Source: Pseudovibrio ascidiaceicola (lineage in GTDB: Bacteria > Pseudomonadota > Alphaproteobacteria > Rhizobiales > Stappiaceae). From it: DNA of 64,000 bases. The position numbers and the translations under genes are program-made. Location of the stretch: the NCBI RefSeq assembly GCF_900114245.1, contig NZ_FOSK01000013.1, forward strand, positions 62,001 through 126,000, read 5' to 3'. The notes under the pieces are model-generated. The model did no database searches. It was not told the origin of the DNA and saw only the letters and a list, made by a program, of their open reading frames with translations. Below, piece by piece: positions 35,065 through 43,505 of this stretch. Within the stretch, counting starts at the first letter, position 1. Each line of letters starts with the position of its first letter.

Positions 35065-36174
35065 TTATGCGAAGCTCAGGAGAACCTTCACGCGGGTGCG
35101 CTTGGTGAGCCGCAATTCAGTTGTAAGCGCCTGCGAGCAAACAGCTGCAAACGGTGTTTCGATCTGGTCAGGAAGAAGCCAGCGCTTTCCTTGTGGCTGG
35201 TCCGGCTTTGGTGTGGCTCCGAACAGCAGAGCAACAGAGGCGCAGTCTTCGCCTGCCCCTTCGCCAAATCCGGTGAGCGCCTCCACATAGACACGCTGCC
35301 CTTGATCGTGCGGAGTGATCTGCTCTGCGCCGACCTTGTAAGTGGAGCCGGGCGCAACCTGATGCAGTGCCTTAAAACGCCTTGCCCCGATCATGGAGCC
35401 ATCGGCACGATAAAAGCCCATATAGCCGCCCAGCAACGCTGTTTGGCGGGCCATGACGCGAAGCTTCGCCCCACCCCCCAAATCCTGCCATGAGGTTTCA
35501 ATCTCGCTCCATGGCGCTGCCAGCTCGTCCCAAGTCACACCACCTGAAGAGATATCGATGTAAACACCGATTTCCTGCTTTTCAGCATCTGTAAGCGCTC
35601 TTTGAAACTCATGCGTGGTGCCAAAGCTCCACTTGGTTGGAACGTCACCGACCTTTGCGCCGGAGTGCGACGATAGAAGCGCATTTCCAAGCTTGGAATA
35701 AGACAACTCAGCAGCGCGAATGTCATAGCCGTTGAACGCCCGCATCACCTTGGTGCGCCGGGAAACGGAAAGACCAACGATCCCGGCAATGCGAGGTAAA
35801 TCCTCTTCACTGTGCGGGAGCCGGTCAAGTGCCAGCTGGTCCCAATGCCATTTGCGCCGCCTGCTTGGCGCCTGCTCCAAGAGCCCGCCATAGTCTATAA
35901 AGCCTAGCCCCTTATAGACCGCAGCCTCAAAGCCGCGAATGCGCAGCCATTCAAGGCCCACATCATAGAGCTGATAGATGTTATCTACGTAGGGGCTCAG
36001 GATACCAAGCCCAGTTTCCTGAATGAGGTGCGGCATGATACGTGGCTGCGGATTGGCCCACTTCATGCCGAAATTGTCATAGTGCTGGCGGACCTGCTGA
36101 AGCGCTTCATGATTGGCCTCGGAGATCGCCTGCATCCATGGAGTGGCGCCAGCTGGCAAAAGTGTTTCTGTCAT
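35065..36174 (-). CDS. Baseplate tail protein I
   Basis: The 369-residue protein matches tail protein I in its amino-terminal part (YDVGLEWLRIRGFEAAVYKG region). It has a long carboxyl extension carrying DISSGGVTWDELAAPWSE. The start overlaps the J gene stop by 4 bases. It belongs to the baseplate wedge. The extension is larger than in P2. Confidence 0.8.
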   Translation of the reverse strand: MTETLLPAGATPWMQAISEANHEALQQVRQHYDNFGMKWANPQPRIMPHLIQETGLGILSPYVDNIYQLYDVGLEWLRIRGFEAAVYKGLGFIDYGGLLEQAPSRRRKWHWDQLALDRLPHSEEDLPRIAGIVGLSVSRRTKVMRAFNGYDIRAAELSYSKLGNALLSSHSGAKVGDVPTKWSFGTTHEFQRALTDAEKQEIGVYIDISSGGVTWDELAAPWSEIETSWQDLGGGAKLRVMARQTALLGGYMGFYRADGSMIGARRFKALHQVAPGSTYKVGAEQITPHDQGQRVYVEALTGFGEGAGEDCASVALLFGATPKPDQPQGKRWLLPDQIETPFAAVCSQALTTELRLTKRTRVKVLLSFA

Positions 36175-37019
36175 CGCCCGCGCCCCATGGAACTGATTGA
36201 AATCGTGCCAAGCGCAATAGCTTCATTGGGATCAGCCACAACGTCAGTAAATGGCGCGTCAACAATCACGTTGTTGATCCCATCGCCCATGGCCGTGTTG
36301 ATCAGCCAAGCGCGGGTGAGATCGAGTCCGAGGCGGTCTTCAGCCTCCCAAGCAGCCCGCAGTTTTGTCTCCAATGTCTCTAAGGCTGAGTTGCGTGCAT
36401 GCTCTTCAAGCTGAACCTTCAAAGCCACATCAATGGTCTTGGTGACAGCAGACACCACACTGAAACGATCTGAAGTGACTTTGTTGGTTGGCAAGTTCAG
36501 ATGTGCCAGGACGGTTTCAAGTAGTTCATCGCTTGCATGGCCACCGGGAACAGCTGAGAGAATGCCCACATGGAGTGTCGGATCAACTCCGTCATCCCAG
36601 ATTGCAACGCCCTTCACATCCAAATGCGCGTCCATTGCAAGCGCCTTGTAACGCTCCTCAGGACCACCGCCAGAACGCCCGACAATGTGAAGCTTGATGC
36701 GCGTCTTAAAGCGCTCATCGTCTTCCCCTTGCATGCGTGTGACACCATAAAAGGTCGCCAATACATCAAGCGCCACGCCGTAGGAATAATCCACGAAGTA
36801 GAGAACGAACTTCTCATTCCCCAGCTGCAGAAGATAGACGACCAGATAAACCAGTTCCTCTTGCAGAATTTTAGCCGGATCTGTTTCAAGTTCGCCAACG
36901 GTCCAAGGGATGCCTGCTGCTTCAAACTTGGTTTTCAGGCGGTCAAGCGAGGCTGCAAGGATGGCCTCATAGTCGATATTCTCAATCAACTCTGGTGGCG
37001 GAAGCTTGGTCTGGGCCAT
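36171..37019 (-). CDS. Baseplate assembly protein J
   Basis: The 282-residue protein matches P2 gpJ (PPELIENIDYEAILAASLDR, RRYKA-type GGPEERYKALAMDAHLDVKG, GGHASDELLETVLAHL). The ATG at 37019 has GGAAAG nine bases upstream; a TTG at 37028 that overlaps the W stop is the alternative. It forms the baseplate wedge with W and I. Confidence 0.9.
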   Translation of the reverse strand: MAQTKLPPPELIENIDYEAILAASLDRLKTKFEAAGIPWTVGELETDPAKILQEELVYLVVYLLQLGNEKFVLYFVDYSYGVALDVLATFYGVTRMQGEDDERFKTRIKLHIVGRSGGGPEERYKALAMDAHLDVKGVAIWDDGVDPTLHVGILSAVPGGHASDELLETVLAHLNLPTNKVTSDRFSVVSAVTKTIDVALKVQLEEHARNSALETLETKLRAAWEAEDRLGLDLTRAWLINTAMGDGINNVIVDAPFTDVVADPNEAIALGTISISSMGRGR

Positions 37020-37024
37020 ATGGA

Positions 37025-37429
37025 TCAACTTTCCAGTGTTTGCACCTTCCCATCCCGAAAGAACAGGCCGAAGGAAACAGAACGTTCAACGGTAAAATCT
37101 GGTGGTGAAAGGTGCGCTTTCGGGCGAAAGTCTGCCTCAATAGTTAGGCCGACAGCCCCCAAGCGAACTTGCTCTACAGAGCCTTGCGGAGTCAGACGCC
37201 GGACCTTGAACCGGGGCTCCCAGCGATCAATTGCAACCGCAATCAGCTGCATGAAGACAGCAAAACGCTTTGGTGAAAGCTTCTTACCCAAAATCTCTAC
37301 AAAGCCCGCGCCGAATTGCCTGCGCATCACCCGAGAGTAAAGCCGGGTGCCTAGGGTGACTTCCACGCCTTGGAGTGCTGATTGCAGGTTAGAGATCGGC
37401 TGCCCTGTGTGCCTGCAAATCCCCGCCAT
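37025..37429 (-). CDS. Baseplate protein W (GPW/gp25 family)
   Basis: The 134-residue protein matches gp25-like wedge proteins, which carry a conserved EPR motif (RWEPRFKVRRL here). The ATG at 37429 has AGAGG six bases upstream; a longer upstream frame overlaps the preceding gene and is not favoured. It is adjacent to gene J. Confidence 0.88.
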   Translation of the reverse strand: MAGICRHTGQPISNLQSALQGVEVTLGTRLYSRVMRRQFGAGFVEILGKKLSPKRFAVFMQLIAVAIDRWEPRFKVRRLTPQGSVEQVRLGAVGLTIEADFRPKAHLSPPDFTVERSVSFGLFFRDGKVQTLES

Positions 37430-37430
37430 A

Positions 37431-37637
37431 TCAGGCCTCTGGCTTTGCAGGAGCTTTACTGCGCCGCTTGCGCGGTGCTGGTGGGGTGCCGTTTTCGCCG
37501 TCATCAAGGCTGGCAACACCTATTTCAACGTAATAGGCAGCCGCCTGCTCTGTCATTTCGACAATGCGATCCTCAGGCACACGCGCACCATCAACGGTGT
37601 CCGCACCTTCGCGGATCCGGTATCTCTTCTTTGTCAT
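37431..37637 (-). CDS. Small hypothetical baseplate-region protein
   Basis: The 68-residue protein has a basic start (MTKKRYRIREG), a middle segment RIVEMTEQAAAYYVEIGVAS and a lysine-, arginine- and proline-rich tail. It ends against the W start and begins 11 bases after the V gene. It may be structural; no family is certain. Confidence 0.65.
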   Translation of the reverse strand: MTKKRYRIREGADTVDGARVPEDRIVEMTEQAAAYYVEIGVASLDDGENGTPPAPRKRRSKAPAKPEA

Positions 37638-37648
37638 GTCTGGAGTCC

Positions 37649-38212
37649 TTAGTTGGGGCCTTTGGTGTTAGCTGGTCCCGGCGAAATGCCGCCGTGTGTG
37701 TGGGTAGAGCCGACGTTCTTACTATTGTGCGTAACCTTGCCGCCTTGAGTATCAACACCATCGCCGCTGATTATATGTGTCACGCCGCCCACGGTGATTT
37801 CGATACTGTTCTCCGCTGAGATCTGGAGCTTGCCGCCTTTGATCTGGATACGCACGCCCGCATCTTGAAAAACATTGGCTTCCATATCGGTATTGGGCGT
37901 TTCGTGGTCGTTGCTATAGCCGCCTGGCAGCAGTATTCCTTGCCGGGGATCGCCGTTTGGATTGAGCGTCCCCACCATCTGCCCGACCTTTAGCGGAATG
38001 GAAGTTTTAGAGGTTTCCGGATGCGGTTTCCAAGGTGAGAGATAAGGGGCGCCCTCTTCATCCTCTCCCAGTTTGATCCGGTAGCCCTTATCCGGATCGA
38101 TATCATGTACCGGCCCGACCTGTATCATCTCAGAAATAACAGACCTCAAGGTTTCCAGTTCAGCCTGCTGCTGAGTGAGCAGCTCGGCGATTACCTCCCA
38201 CTCGCTATCCAT
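37649..38212 (-). CDS. Baseplate assembly protein V (spike)
   Basis: The 187-residue protein has a helical start, an OB-like domain (KVGQMVGTLNPNGDPRQGIL) and beta-helix repeats ending in THTHGGISPGP. The HxH pair is the iron-binding tip of P2-type spikes. The ATG at 38212 overlaps the upstream gene by 8 bases. It forms the membrane-piercing spike. Confidence 0.88.
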   Translation of the reverse strand: MDSEWEVIAELLTQQQAELETLRSVISEMIQVGPVHDIDPDKGYRIKLGEDEEGAPYLSPWKPHPETSKTSIPLKVGQMVGTLNPNGDPRQGILLPGGYSNDHETPNTDMEANVFQDAGVRIQIKGGKLQISAENSIEITVGGVTHIISGDGVDTQGGKVTHNSKNVGSTHTHGGISPGPANTKGPN

Positions 38213-38942
38213 CTTGTGCGACCTCATTGAGCCCGAGCGTTTGGATCTGGTCTGGATGCATGCCGTTTTCCATTCTGAACACATCAAGCGGAGGCGCATC
38301 CGGCTCTAAGGCAGCGCGCATTAAGTCAGCTTTAGCGGCTATGCTTGGATCATCACTGGCCTGCATGAGCTCAAATAGTTCCCCGAATGGGTTTGAGAGC
38401 ACTTCAGCGCCGGTTCTTGGCTCTTCTAAAAGCATGCACTTGAGCTCAAACTGGTGAGCCGCGAGCCGCAATCCATCTTGTTCATTTGCAATACGACCCT
38501 TTTTGAAGCTGGTCACACCTATCAAAAGCTCTCGGAACATCTTCACATATGGATCTCTGGTATCTGATAGTGCGTTGAGGATCTCGCGGCCAATAAGATC
38601 AAGTTTGAACTCCATATTGGCATCAGTAACCGGAATATCCTGCACGATGACAGCTTCGCCTGTTTCATTATCTTTGACGGACATAGAAGAGGTGATGCCC
38701 CACTCGAAATAGATTTTGGTGTCGGCTTGGCCGAGCAACTCCAGACTATTGCCCCTCGCCTGCATGTCTGCCTCATCTGTATAGACAGTCAAAAAAGGTT
38801 GGTCTTGGCTCGTTTCTGGCAGACCATCCTCATTGAAGTTGAGCGCACCAAAAGCCGAGTCCTGAACGTTCTCGCCGACACTTGTCTTGCCCTTCAGAGC
38901 TTCGCAAAGGCAGTATCGTGCAGCAATCCTAACTAGGCTCAT
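38205..38942 (-). CDS. Hypothetical neck/tail-completion protein
   Basis: The 245-residue soluble protein lies between the head-tail joining candidate and the spike gene and is coupled to both. It has a mixed fold (DQPFLTVYTDEADMQ, KMFRELLIGVTSF). Position suggests a tail terminator or neck role; no family recognised. Confidence 0.6.
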   Translation of the reverse strand: MSLVRIAARYCLCEALKGKTSVGENVQDSAFGALNFNEDGLPETSQDQPFLTVYTDEADMQARGNSLELLGQADTKIYFEWGITSSMSVKDNETGEAVIVQDIPVTDANMEFKLDLIGREILNALSDTRDPYVKMFRELLIGVTSFKKGRIANEQDGLRLAAHQFELKCMLLEEPRTGAEVLSNPFGELFELMQASDDPSIAAKADLMRAALEPDAPPLDVFRMENGMHPDQIQTLGLNEVAQDG

Positions 38943-39316
38943 GCTTCCCCCAATTCCAAAACAATGCGCAGCTGATCGCGATAGTTAGCGTGCAGCACGT
39001 CAAACCAAGGCATCCCATCACGGGTAATTGCTCTGATGGTATCGCCCTTTTTGATTTCCGGGCCGGTGTAAAGCGACTTTGCGATATGCAATTGAGTCTT
39101 TGCTGAGTTGACGCGGCCACGCCACTTCAAAGCGTCACCACCACTCAAGTTGGTGTTGCGTACATTGCCTACTCTCAAAATCGCTTGGATTGTCGTGTTT
39201 CCGCGTGATTGGTCCTGTCTGCCATCCTGCAAAAACTTGAGCTCAATAGCTTCCGCCCATCGTTCATCTGCGGCCTTCACTACTTTCTCAAAATGTTTCT
39301 TTGTTTCAGGTGTCAT
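38939..39316 (-). CDS. Putative head-tail joining protein
   Basis: The 125-residue protein has a helical start and a beta-rich end (GDTIRAITRDGMPWFDVL), like small head-tail adaptor proteins. It follows an intrinsic terminator and overlaps the next gene by 4 bases. Assignment is by position and shape. Confidence 0.55.
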   Translation of the reverse strand: MTPETKKHFEKVVKAADERWAEAIELKFLQDGRQDQSRGNTTIQAILRVGNVRNTNLSGGDALKWRGRVNSAKTQLHIAKSLYTGPEIKKGDTIRAITRDGMPWFDVLHANYRDQLRIVLELGEA

Positions 39317-39335
39317 AGCTTGGCCTCACAAAAGG

Positions 39336-39359
39336 AAAAGGCGCGAGTTTCCCCGCGCC
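39336..39359 (-). terminator. Intrinsic terminator between head and head-tail joining genes
   Basis: GGCGCG and CGCGCC pair around an eight-base loop, and a T-rich run (TTTTCCTTTT on the minus strand) follows. It separates the capsid group from the tail-connection group. T-rich sequence is present on both sides, so it could work in either direction. Confidence 0.8.
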
Positions 39360-39365
39360 TTTGTT

Positions 39366-39797
39366 TTACTGTGCTTCGGCGGCTTCAATAGCCGCTTGGT
39401 ACTCTTCGACGGTCCAGTCTTCGTCCGGCGTAATGCCAAGCTCTTTGGCTTTGGTGTCGAGTTCGTCAAACTGAGCCCGAACCAGATCGCGAACGTTGTC
39501 ACGTAGGGTTTCAAGACCAATGTTTTTAGGCGGACGGTAATCAAGCTTTTCAGCTTCTTCACGCAACGCGTCCATGCTCATGGCGCTGTAAGCATCTTCG
39601 CCGCCCTCATCGGCAACTGGCTCGGTGTCTGGTTCGTCTGCTTTATAGGCAAGACCATCATCGATCAGGCTTGTTGCATAAGAAACCGGAACCTCAACGG
39701 CTTCACCGGGTTCAATCGTGACGACGCCGCCCTCACCTACGACCTCTCCGGGGATCATGAGCCCAGAGAGGTTTGCAATCCACATAGTTTTAGTCAT
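39366..39797 (-). CDS. Hypothetical capsid-region protein
   Basis: The 143-residue acidic protein has a small beta-rich start (IEPGEAVEVPVSYATSLIDD) and a helical carboxyl half (DALREEAEKLDYRPPKNIGL). The position just after the major capsid gene matches lambda FI-like genes. Function inferred only from place. Confidence 0.6.
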   Translation of the reverse strand: MTKTMWIANLSGLMIPGEVVGEGGVVTIEPGEAVEVPVSYATSLIDDGLAYKADEPDTEPVADEGGEDAYSAMSMDALREEAEKLDYRPPKNIGLETLRDNVRDLVRAQFDELDTKAKELGITPDEDWTVEEYQAAIEAAEAQ

Positions 39798-39809
39798 GGA
39801 GCACCCCCC

Positions 39810-40832
39810 TTACTGGCCCGGTGTATAGTTTTGAAGACGGATTTTACGCAGAACACTGGGGTTGGTGCAGAGGGACATGGCGTTCATCTGCACTTCAATG
39901 GAGCGCCCTTTATCGTTTGGATCCTTGAACTGTCGAAGGTAAAGCGGCAGGCCTTCGGAGTTCACCGTATCTTCGTAGTCAGCGGGACCGAAACGAGTGA
40001 TAAACAAATCAGGCACGCCAAACGGAACAATGCGAGCCTCATTGTGGGCAATATAGGTGCCCCCACCGGCTTCTCTCGCTTTACGGCCCTGTTTGTAGCG
40101 TTCAAACTTGAAGCCACCGAAATCGAACTTATCCGGGGCTGCGTTCCGCAACTTCCCTGCAGAAGAGGTGTTGAGGAAAGTCTCGCGAACTTCAGGACGG
40201 TTCCAGATCCATTCATGAAAATTTCGACCAGAGAACACATGCATATGCCCGTATGCCCGATCAAGGTCATCTTCAATGCCATACAGCGCATGCATCAAGA
40301 AAGAGCCAAGGCTCAGATCTGCGTCTTCATGATCGAGGTCAAGCGGAGCTGGGATTGCATAGCCAAACTTGGCATAGAGGTTCGCCAGCGTTTTGCCATT
40401 GCGGGTCAGAACGATGCCGTTCAGTGCACCCATGCGTTGGTGTTCCAGCGTATTATCAAGGTCGCGGGTATGTTTGCGCCCCTTCTTCACAACGCGTTCC
40501 TGAAGCCGCTCCAACTGATCATTTGTCCCGGTTCTACGAACGTTCTGGATTTCGTCAGCTGAGATATGATCATTGCGCTCGTAATGAGGGATCTTGAAGG
40601 ACTCGAGGGTGCGCTCTTCATCCCCGGTTGTTTCCCCAGGTCCACCACGAGCGGTTGGCTCGACTAGCTGCAGGTCGTTGCCTTCCCGTTCAATGTCGAT
40701 GTAAGTGGTGTCCACCCCATCTTCTTCGAACAGGCCGGACTTGCCGATCTGATCAGGAACCGAAGGTTCTTCATTGATGGCAAGCGTAAGGTTGTGAACG
40801 CTAAAGCGGTCGTCATCCCAGATATCAGGCAT
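39810..40832 (-). CDS. Major capsid protein (lambda gpE-like)
   Basis: The 340-residue protein matches lambda E-type capsid proteins (YIDIEREGNDLQLVEPTARG, GRNFHEWIWNRPEVRETFLN, RIVPFGVPDLFITRFGPADY). It builds the HK97-fold head shell. It follows the decoration protein gene. Confidence 0.93.
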   Translation of the reverse strand: MPDIWDDDRFSVHNLTLAINEEPSVPDQIGKSGLFEEDGVDTTYIDIEREGNDLQLVEPTARGGPGETTGDEERTLESFKIPHYERNDHISADEIQNVRRTGTNDQLERLQERVVKKGRKHTRDLDNTLEHQRMGALNGIVLTRNGKTLANLYAKFGYAIPAPLDLDHEDADLSLGSFLMHALYGIEDDLDRAYGHMHVFSGRNFHEWIWNRPEVRETFLNTSSAGKLRNAAPDKFDFGGFKFERYKQGRKAREAGGGTYIAHNEARIVPFGVPDLFITRFGPADYEDTVNSEGLPLYLRQFKDPNDKGRSIEVQMNAMSLCTNPSVLRKIRLQNYTPGQ

Positions 40833-40874
40833 TTAAGTCTCACATATTTTTGAAAGAAAGGGGTTGGTTGGCCG

Positions 40875-41243
40875 TTAGCGTGTGATCAGCCCGACCGCTT
40901 TTAACTCAGCGAGCTTTGCGGCTACTTTGTCGGCATCATCCACCGTCGAATGGAAGTTCAACATGACTTCCTTTACTTCGGCATCCCGACCCAAAACCAC
41001 TGCTTCGACATCCTGAGACGTAGCATCAACAGCGTTAGCGAGAACCGCTTTTGCCGTTTCTGAACCATCAGCACCTGTTGCCGGGGACGGAACATACTTT
41101 TGGGAATCGGTCTGCTTTCCGACCACAGTGGCAGCCGCTACCACACCTGAGCCAGCCGCAATGGTCACAGTCTCGCGAGAGCGGTTGCCGCTTGCTTCGG
41201 AAAGTAGAAAAGACCAGTCACGCTGGCGCATTTTCGTTGACAT
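40875..41243 (-). CDS. Head decoration protein (lambda gpD-like)
   Basis: The 122-residue protein matches the gpD family (FLLSEASGNRSRETVTIAAG, VLGRDAEVKE). It stabilises the expanded capsid as trimers. The ATG at 41243 has GGAG six bases upstream, directly after a terminator hairpin. Confidence 0.9.
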   Translation of the reverse strand: MSTKMRQRDWSFLLSEASGNRSRETVTIAAGSGVVAAATVVGKQTDSQKYVPSPATGADGSETAKAVLANAVDATSQDVEAVVLGRDAEVKEVMLNFHSTVDDADKVAAKLAELKAVGLITR

Positions 41244-41255
41244 GCAAAACTCCAT

Positions 41256-41278
41256 AAAAAAAGGCCGCGTATGCGACC
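41256..41278 (-). terminator. Intrinsic terminator just upstream of the decoration gene
   Basis: On the minus strand GGTCGC pairs with GCGGCC (one G-U pair in RNA) and seven T follow, then ATGGAG leading into the decoration gene start. It is one of three similar leaders. Confidence 0.72.
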
Positions 41279-41308
41279 TGCTTAAGCTTTGTTGCGGGTG
41301 AAGAAGGC

Positions 41309-42334
41309 TTAAGAGGCCATCAACTCACGACGTTTTTTGTAAATAGAACCAGCACTCATCGTCGGCTGTTGTGGCTTGTCAGTGCTGTCCAGACCTGCAC
41401 CCGTCTGTCGCAAATTGTTGTATTCGCTCTGCGATGGGTTGTTGTTGGGGGCTGGCTCGTTGTCTTCCATCAAGTCAAACTTCGCTTTGATCTGTTCAAA
41501 ATCCATGCCATCGGCCATGAAGGATTCTGCAAGCTTTGGCTGCTTCTGCGCCTGCGGGAGTTCCATCACTTGCTTTTGCAACTTCATGTAGGTTTCGACG
41601 CCTTCCTTGACGCCATCGGCTTTGCCCTTAGCTTCCGCATCAGCCACCATCTGAGCAATTTCTTCATCAGTCTTTGGCATTTTCGTCTGTTCCTCTTGGG
41701 TTGGGGTTGTCTGCTCAGGCTCCTTGCCCCACTTGTTCGTGCGGGTCATAGTCACCAGCTCTTTTGGAGCTTTCGAGTATTGGGTGTAATCAAACGGCGG
41801 GCACATAAGCGAGTTCGTGCTGCCATCGTGAGTTGTTGCAAAACCAGCGATGACCGCCTCTTCACCCATCATCCACGTTTCAGCCTCCATGATCTCTCGG
41901 GCTTCTTCCGTAGTCTTGCCGGATGCTTTAGCGTAAAGCTTTGCATACTCATCAGCCTGCATGTCGAGCAGAGCCGCACCTTCTTTGAGATCTCGCGCAG
42001 TGCCCCAAACGCCAGAGGATGGATCATGGATCATCATCTGAGCACCAGCTTTCATGATACGAACATCTGCGCCCATTGCGATGAGTGAAGCAGCTGAAGC
42101 TGACATTGCATCAATCTGAACTGTAACCTGGCCGTCATGGGCTTTGAGAGCGTTGTAGATGGCTATAGCAGTGATCGGATCACCACCACCTGAGTTCATT
42201 CGAACAGTTACGTCCTTTTCACGCCCGTGCTCTGCGAGTGCCTCAATGACCTGCAGCGCGGTAAAGAACTCTTCGTACCAGTCGAGCCCAACAGCCCCAT
42301 ACATGAAGATTTGCCCGTCTCGATAAATTCCCAT
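41309..42334 (-). CDS. ClpP-like head maturation protease with scaffold tail
   Basis: The 341-residue protein has a ClpP-like domain (1-185): MNSGGGDPITAIAIYNAL, the nucleophile region MSASAASLIAMGA (probable S80) and MIHDPS (H103). A helical acidic carboxyl half resembles an internal scaffold. It should act in head assembly and then cleave itself or the scaffold. It lies between gpW-like and decoration genes, as in lambda C/Nu3. Confidence 0.9.
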   Translation of the reverse strand: MGIYRDGQIFMYGAVGLDWYEEFFTALQVIEALAEHGREKDVTVRMNSGGGDPITAIAIYNALKAHDGQVTVQIDAMSASAASLIAMGADVRIMKAGAQMMIHDPSSGVWGTARDLKEGAALLDMQADEYAKLYAKASGKTTEEAREIMEAETWMMGEEAVIAGFATTHDGSTNSLMCPPFDYTQYSKAPKELVTMTRTNKWGKEPEQTTPTQEEQTKMPKTDEEIAQMVADAEAKGKADGVKEGVETYMKLQKQVMELPQAQKQPKLAESFMADGMDFEQIKAKFDLMEDNEPAPNNNPSQSEYNNLRQTGAGLDSTDKPQQPTMSAGSIYKKRRELMAS

Positions 42335-42342
42335 GTGTTCCT

Positions 42343-42567
42343 CTAAGCTCTCACACGGGCAGCAAAGCGCCTACGCTTAAGCTTGCCCTTTTGGATTTCA
42401 CACTGTGCTCTGGCGTAATCGCGGTCCTTCTCAATCCGGTTGAGATCAGCGTTACGATATTTGATGAAATCCTCACCAAAGCGGCTTTCTGTGACCTGTT
42501 CACCATCGCGAACAGTCTCATAAATTGTCTGAAGCTTCTCGACTTCAGCGCACCAGTCTTTGCCCAT
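42343..42567 (-). CDS. gpW-like head-tail joining protein
   Basis: The 74-residue protein has a helical pattern typical of lambda gpW (EKLQTIYETVRDGEQVTESR, then an arginine-lysine-rich end). The ATG at 42567 has AAGG eight bases upstream. It would normally follow the portal gene, but an antiparallel cargo gene of 867 bases is set between them. Confidence 0.68.
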   Translation of the reverse strand: MGKDWCAEVEKLQTIYETVRDGEQVTESRFGEDFIKYRNADLNRIEKDRDYARAQCEIQKGKLKRRRFAARVRA

Positions 42568-42638
42568 ACAAAGACCTTTCATGTTTTGATCTGAAGGAAT
42601 CGTGTTACCTCTTTGCTCGGTTGCAAAGGAGCGTACTC

Positions 42639-43505
42639 ATGTCTGAAGTTACTGGAGTAGAAAGCAAAAGAAGTTTCTTGCTCAACTCATCAACTGCTTT
42701 GATGGTTTTCGTAGGTGTTTTTATCGCAATTGTTCTTCTATGGGTTGCAAACGCTTACTTTGCTTTGACCGGCGAGTTACCCTTTGATCTCTTTAATGTT
42801 TCAATGACTGAACCAAACTTCGGGGCAACTGAGCAAGTTTCTGTTGCGCAGAGCGAGCGTGGCCCAGTGGGAGATAGTTTTGGTATCATCAACTCCCTCT
42901 TCTCCGGTATGGCATTCGTAGGTCTGGTCTACGCAATTTTGTTGCAACGGCAAGAACTGCATCTAGTAAAAGAAGAACGAGATGACACTCGCTCAATATT
43001 GCGACATCAACAGGCTAATCTTGACGAGCAAAATAAAGTTACGAAGAAGCAGGCTTTCGAGACTACGTTTTTCAATCTACTAAGTTTAGTTTCAACTAGT
43101 CGCGCTGGGATTATGATGCCCGGTAAGTTTGAAGTCAGTGGAGAGCGGGCTCTAAGCAATTATGCTGCGAATGCAGAAAGAACTTATAGTAAGCAAGGTG
43201 CTAAAAGTGCTCTGGCTGATTACAGGAACTCTGATCCCTATAAAATTACTACCACTCACATAAACCTTTTTGTAAGCGCTGCACTGCTGTTGGAAGAGTA
43301 CAATTTGGATGAGCAAGGTATTTACATCAACATACTCTGCGACTCCATCTCTCCGTCTGAGCAGATACTTTTAGCATTTGAAGCTTACTCACCGGGACGG
43401 GACATGATGGCCTCGATCATTGCAGACCATGGATTATTGAACGAAGCTAAAAGTGTAACTCTTGAAAGACTTTTGCGTGAATTTGAGGCTGTTAGGTTTC
43501 CTTAA
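42639..43505 (+). CDS. Putative phage abortive-infection (AbiC-like) membrane protein
   Basis: The 288-residue protein has transmembrane helices at about 18-40 and 83-103. The charged coiled segment LQRQELHLVKEERDDTRSIL and then QAFETTFFNLLSL follow. Two helices, an RQELxLxxEE linker and an FExTFFxLL motif are the hallmark of the putative phage abortive infection family (putAbiC). AAGGAG precedes the ATG at eight bases. Its 3' end overlaps the portal gene's 3' end by 14 bases, and it interrupts the late head operon antiparallel to it. An abortive-infection role is a family-level prediction. Confidence 0.85.
   Translation: MSEVTGVESKRSFLLNSSTALMVFVGVFIAIVLLWVANAYFALTGELPFDLFNVSMTEPNFGATEQVSVAQSERGPVGDSFGIINSLFSGMAFVGLVYAILLQRQELHLVKEERDDTRSILRHQQANLDEQNKVTKKQAFETTFFNLLSLVSTSRAGIMMPGKFEVSGERALSNYAANAERTYSKQGAKSALADYRNSDPYKITTTHINLFVSAALLLEEYNLDEQGIYINILCDSISPSEQILLAFEAYSPGRDMMASIIADHGLLNEAKSVTLERLLREFEAVRFP

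Noticed and set aside
41369-42088. Rightward open frame opposite the protease/scaffold gene
   Set aside because: Shadow of the well-supported ClpP-like protease; it lacks the features of the other plus-strand cargo genes.
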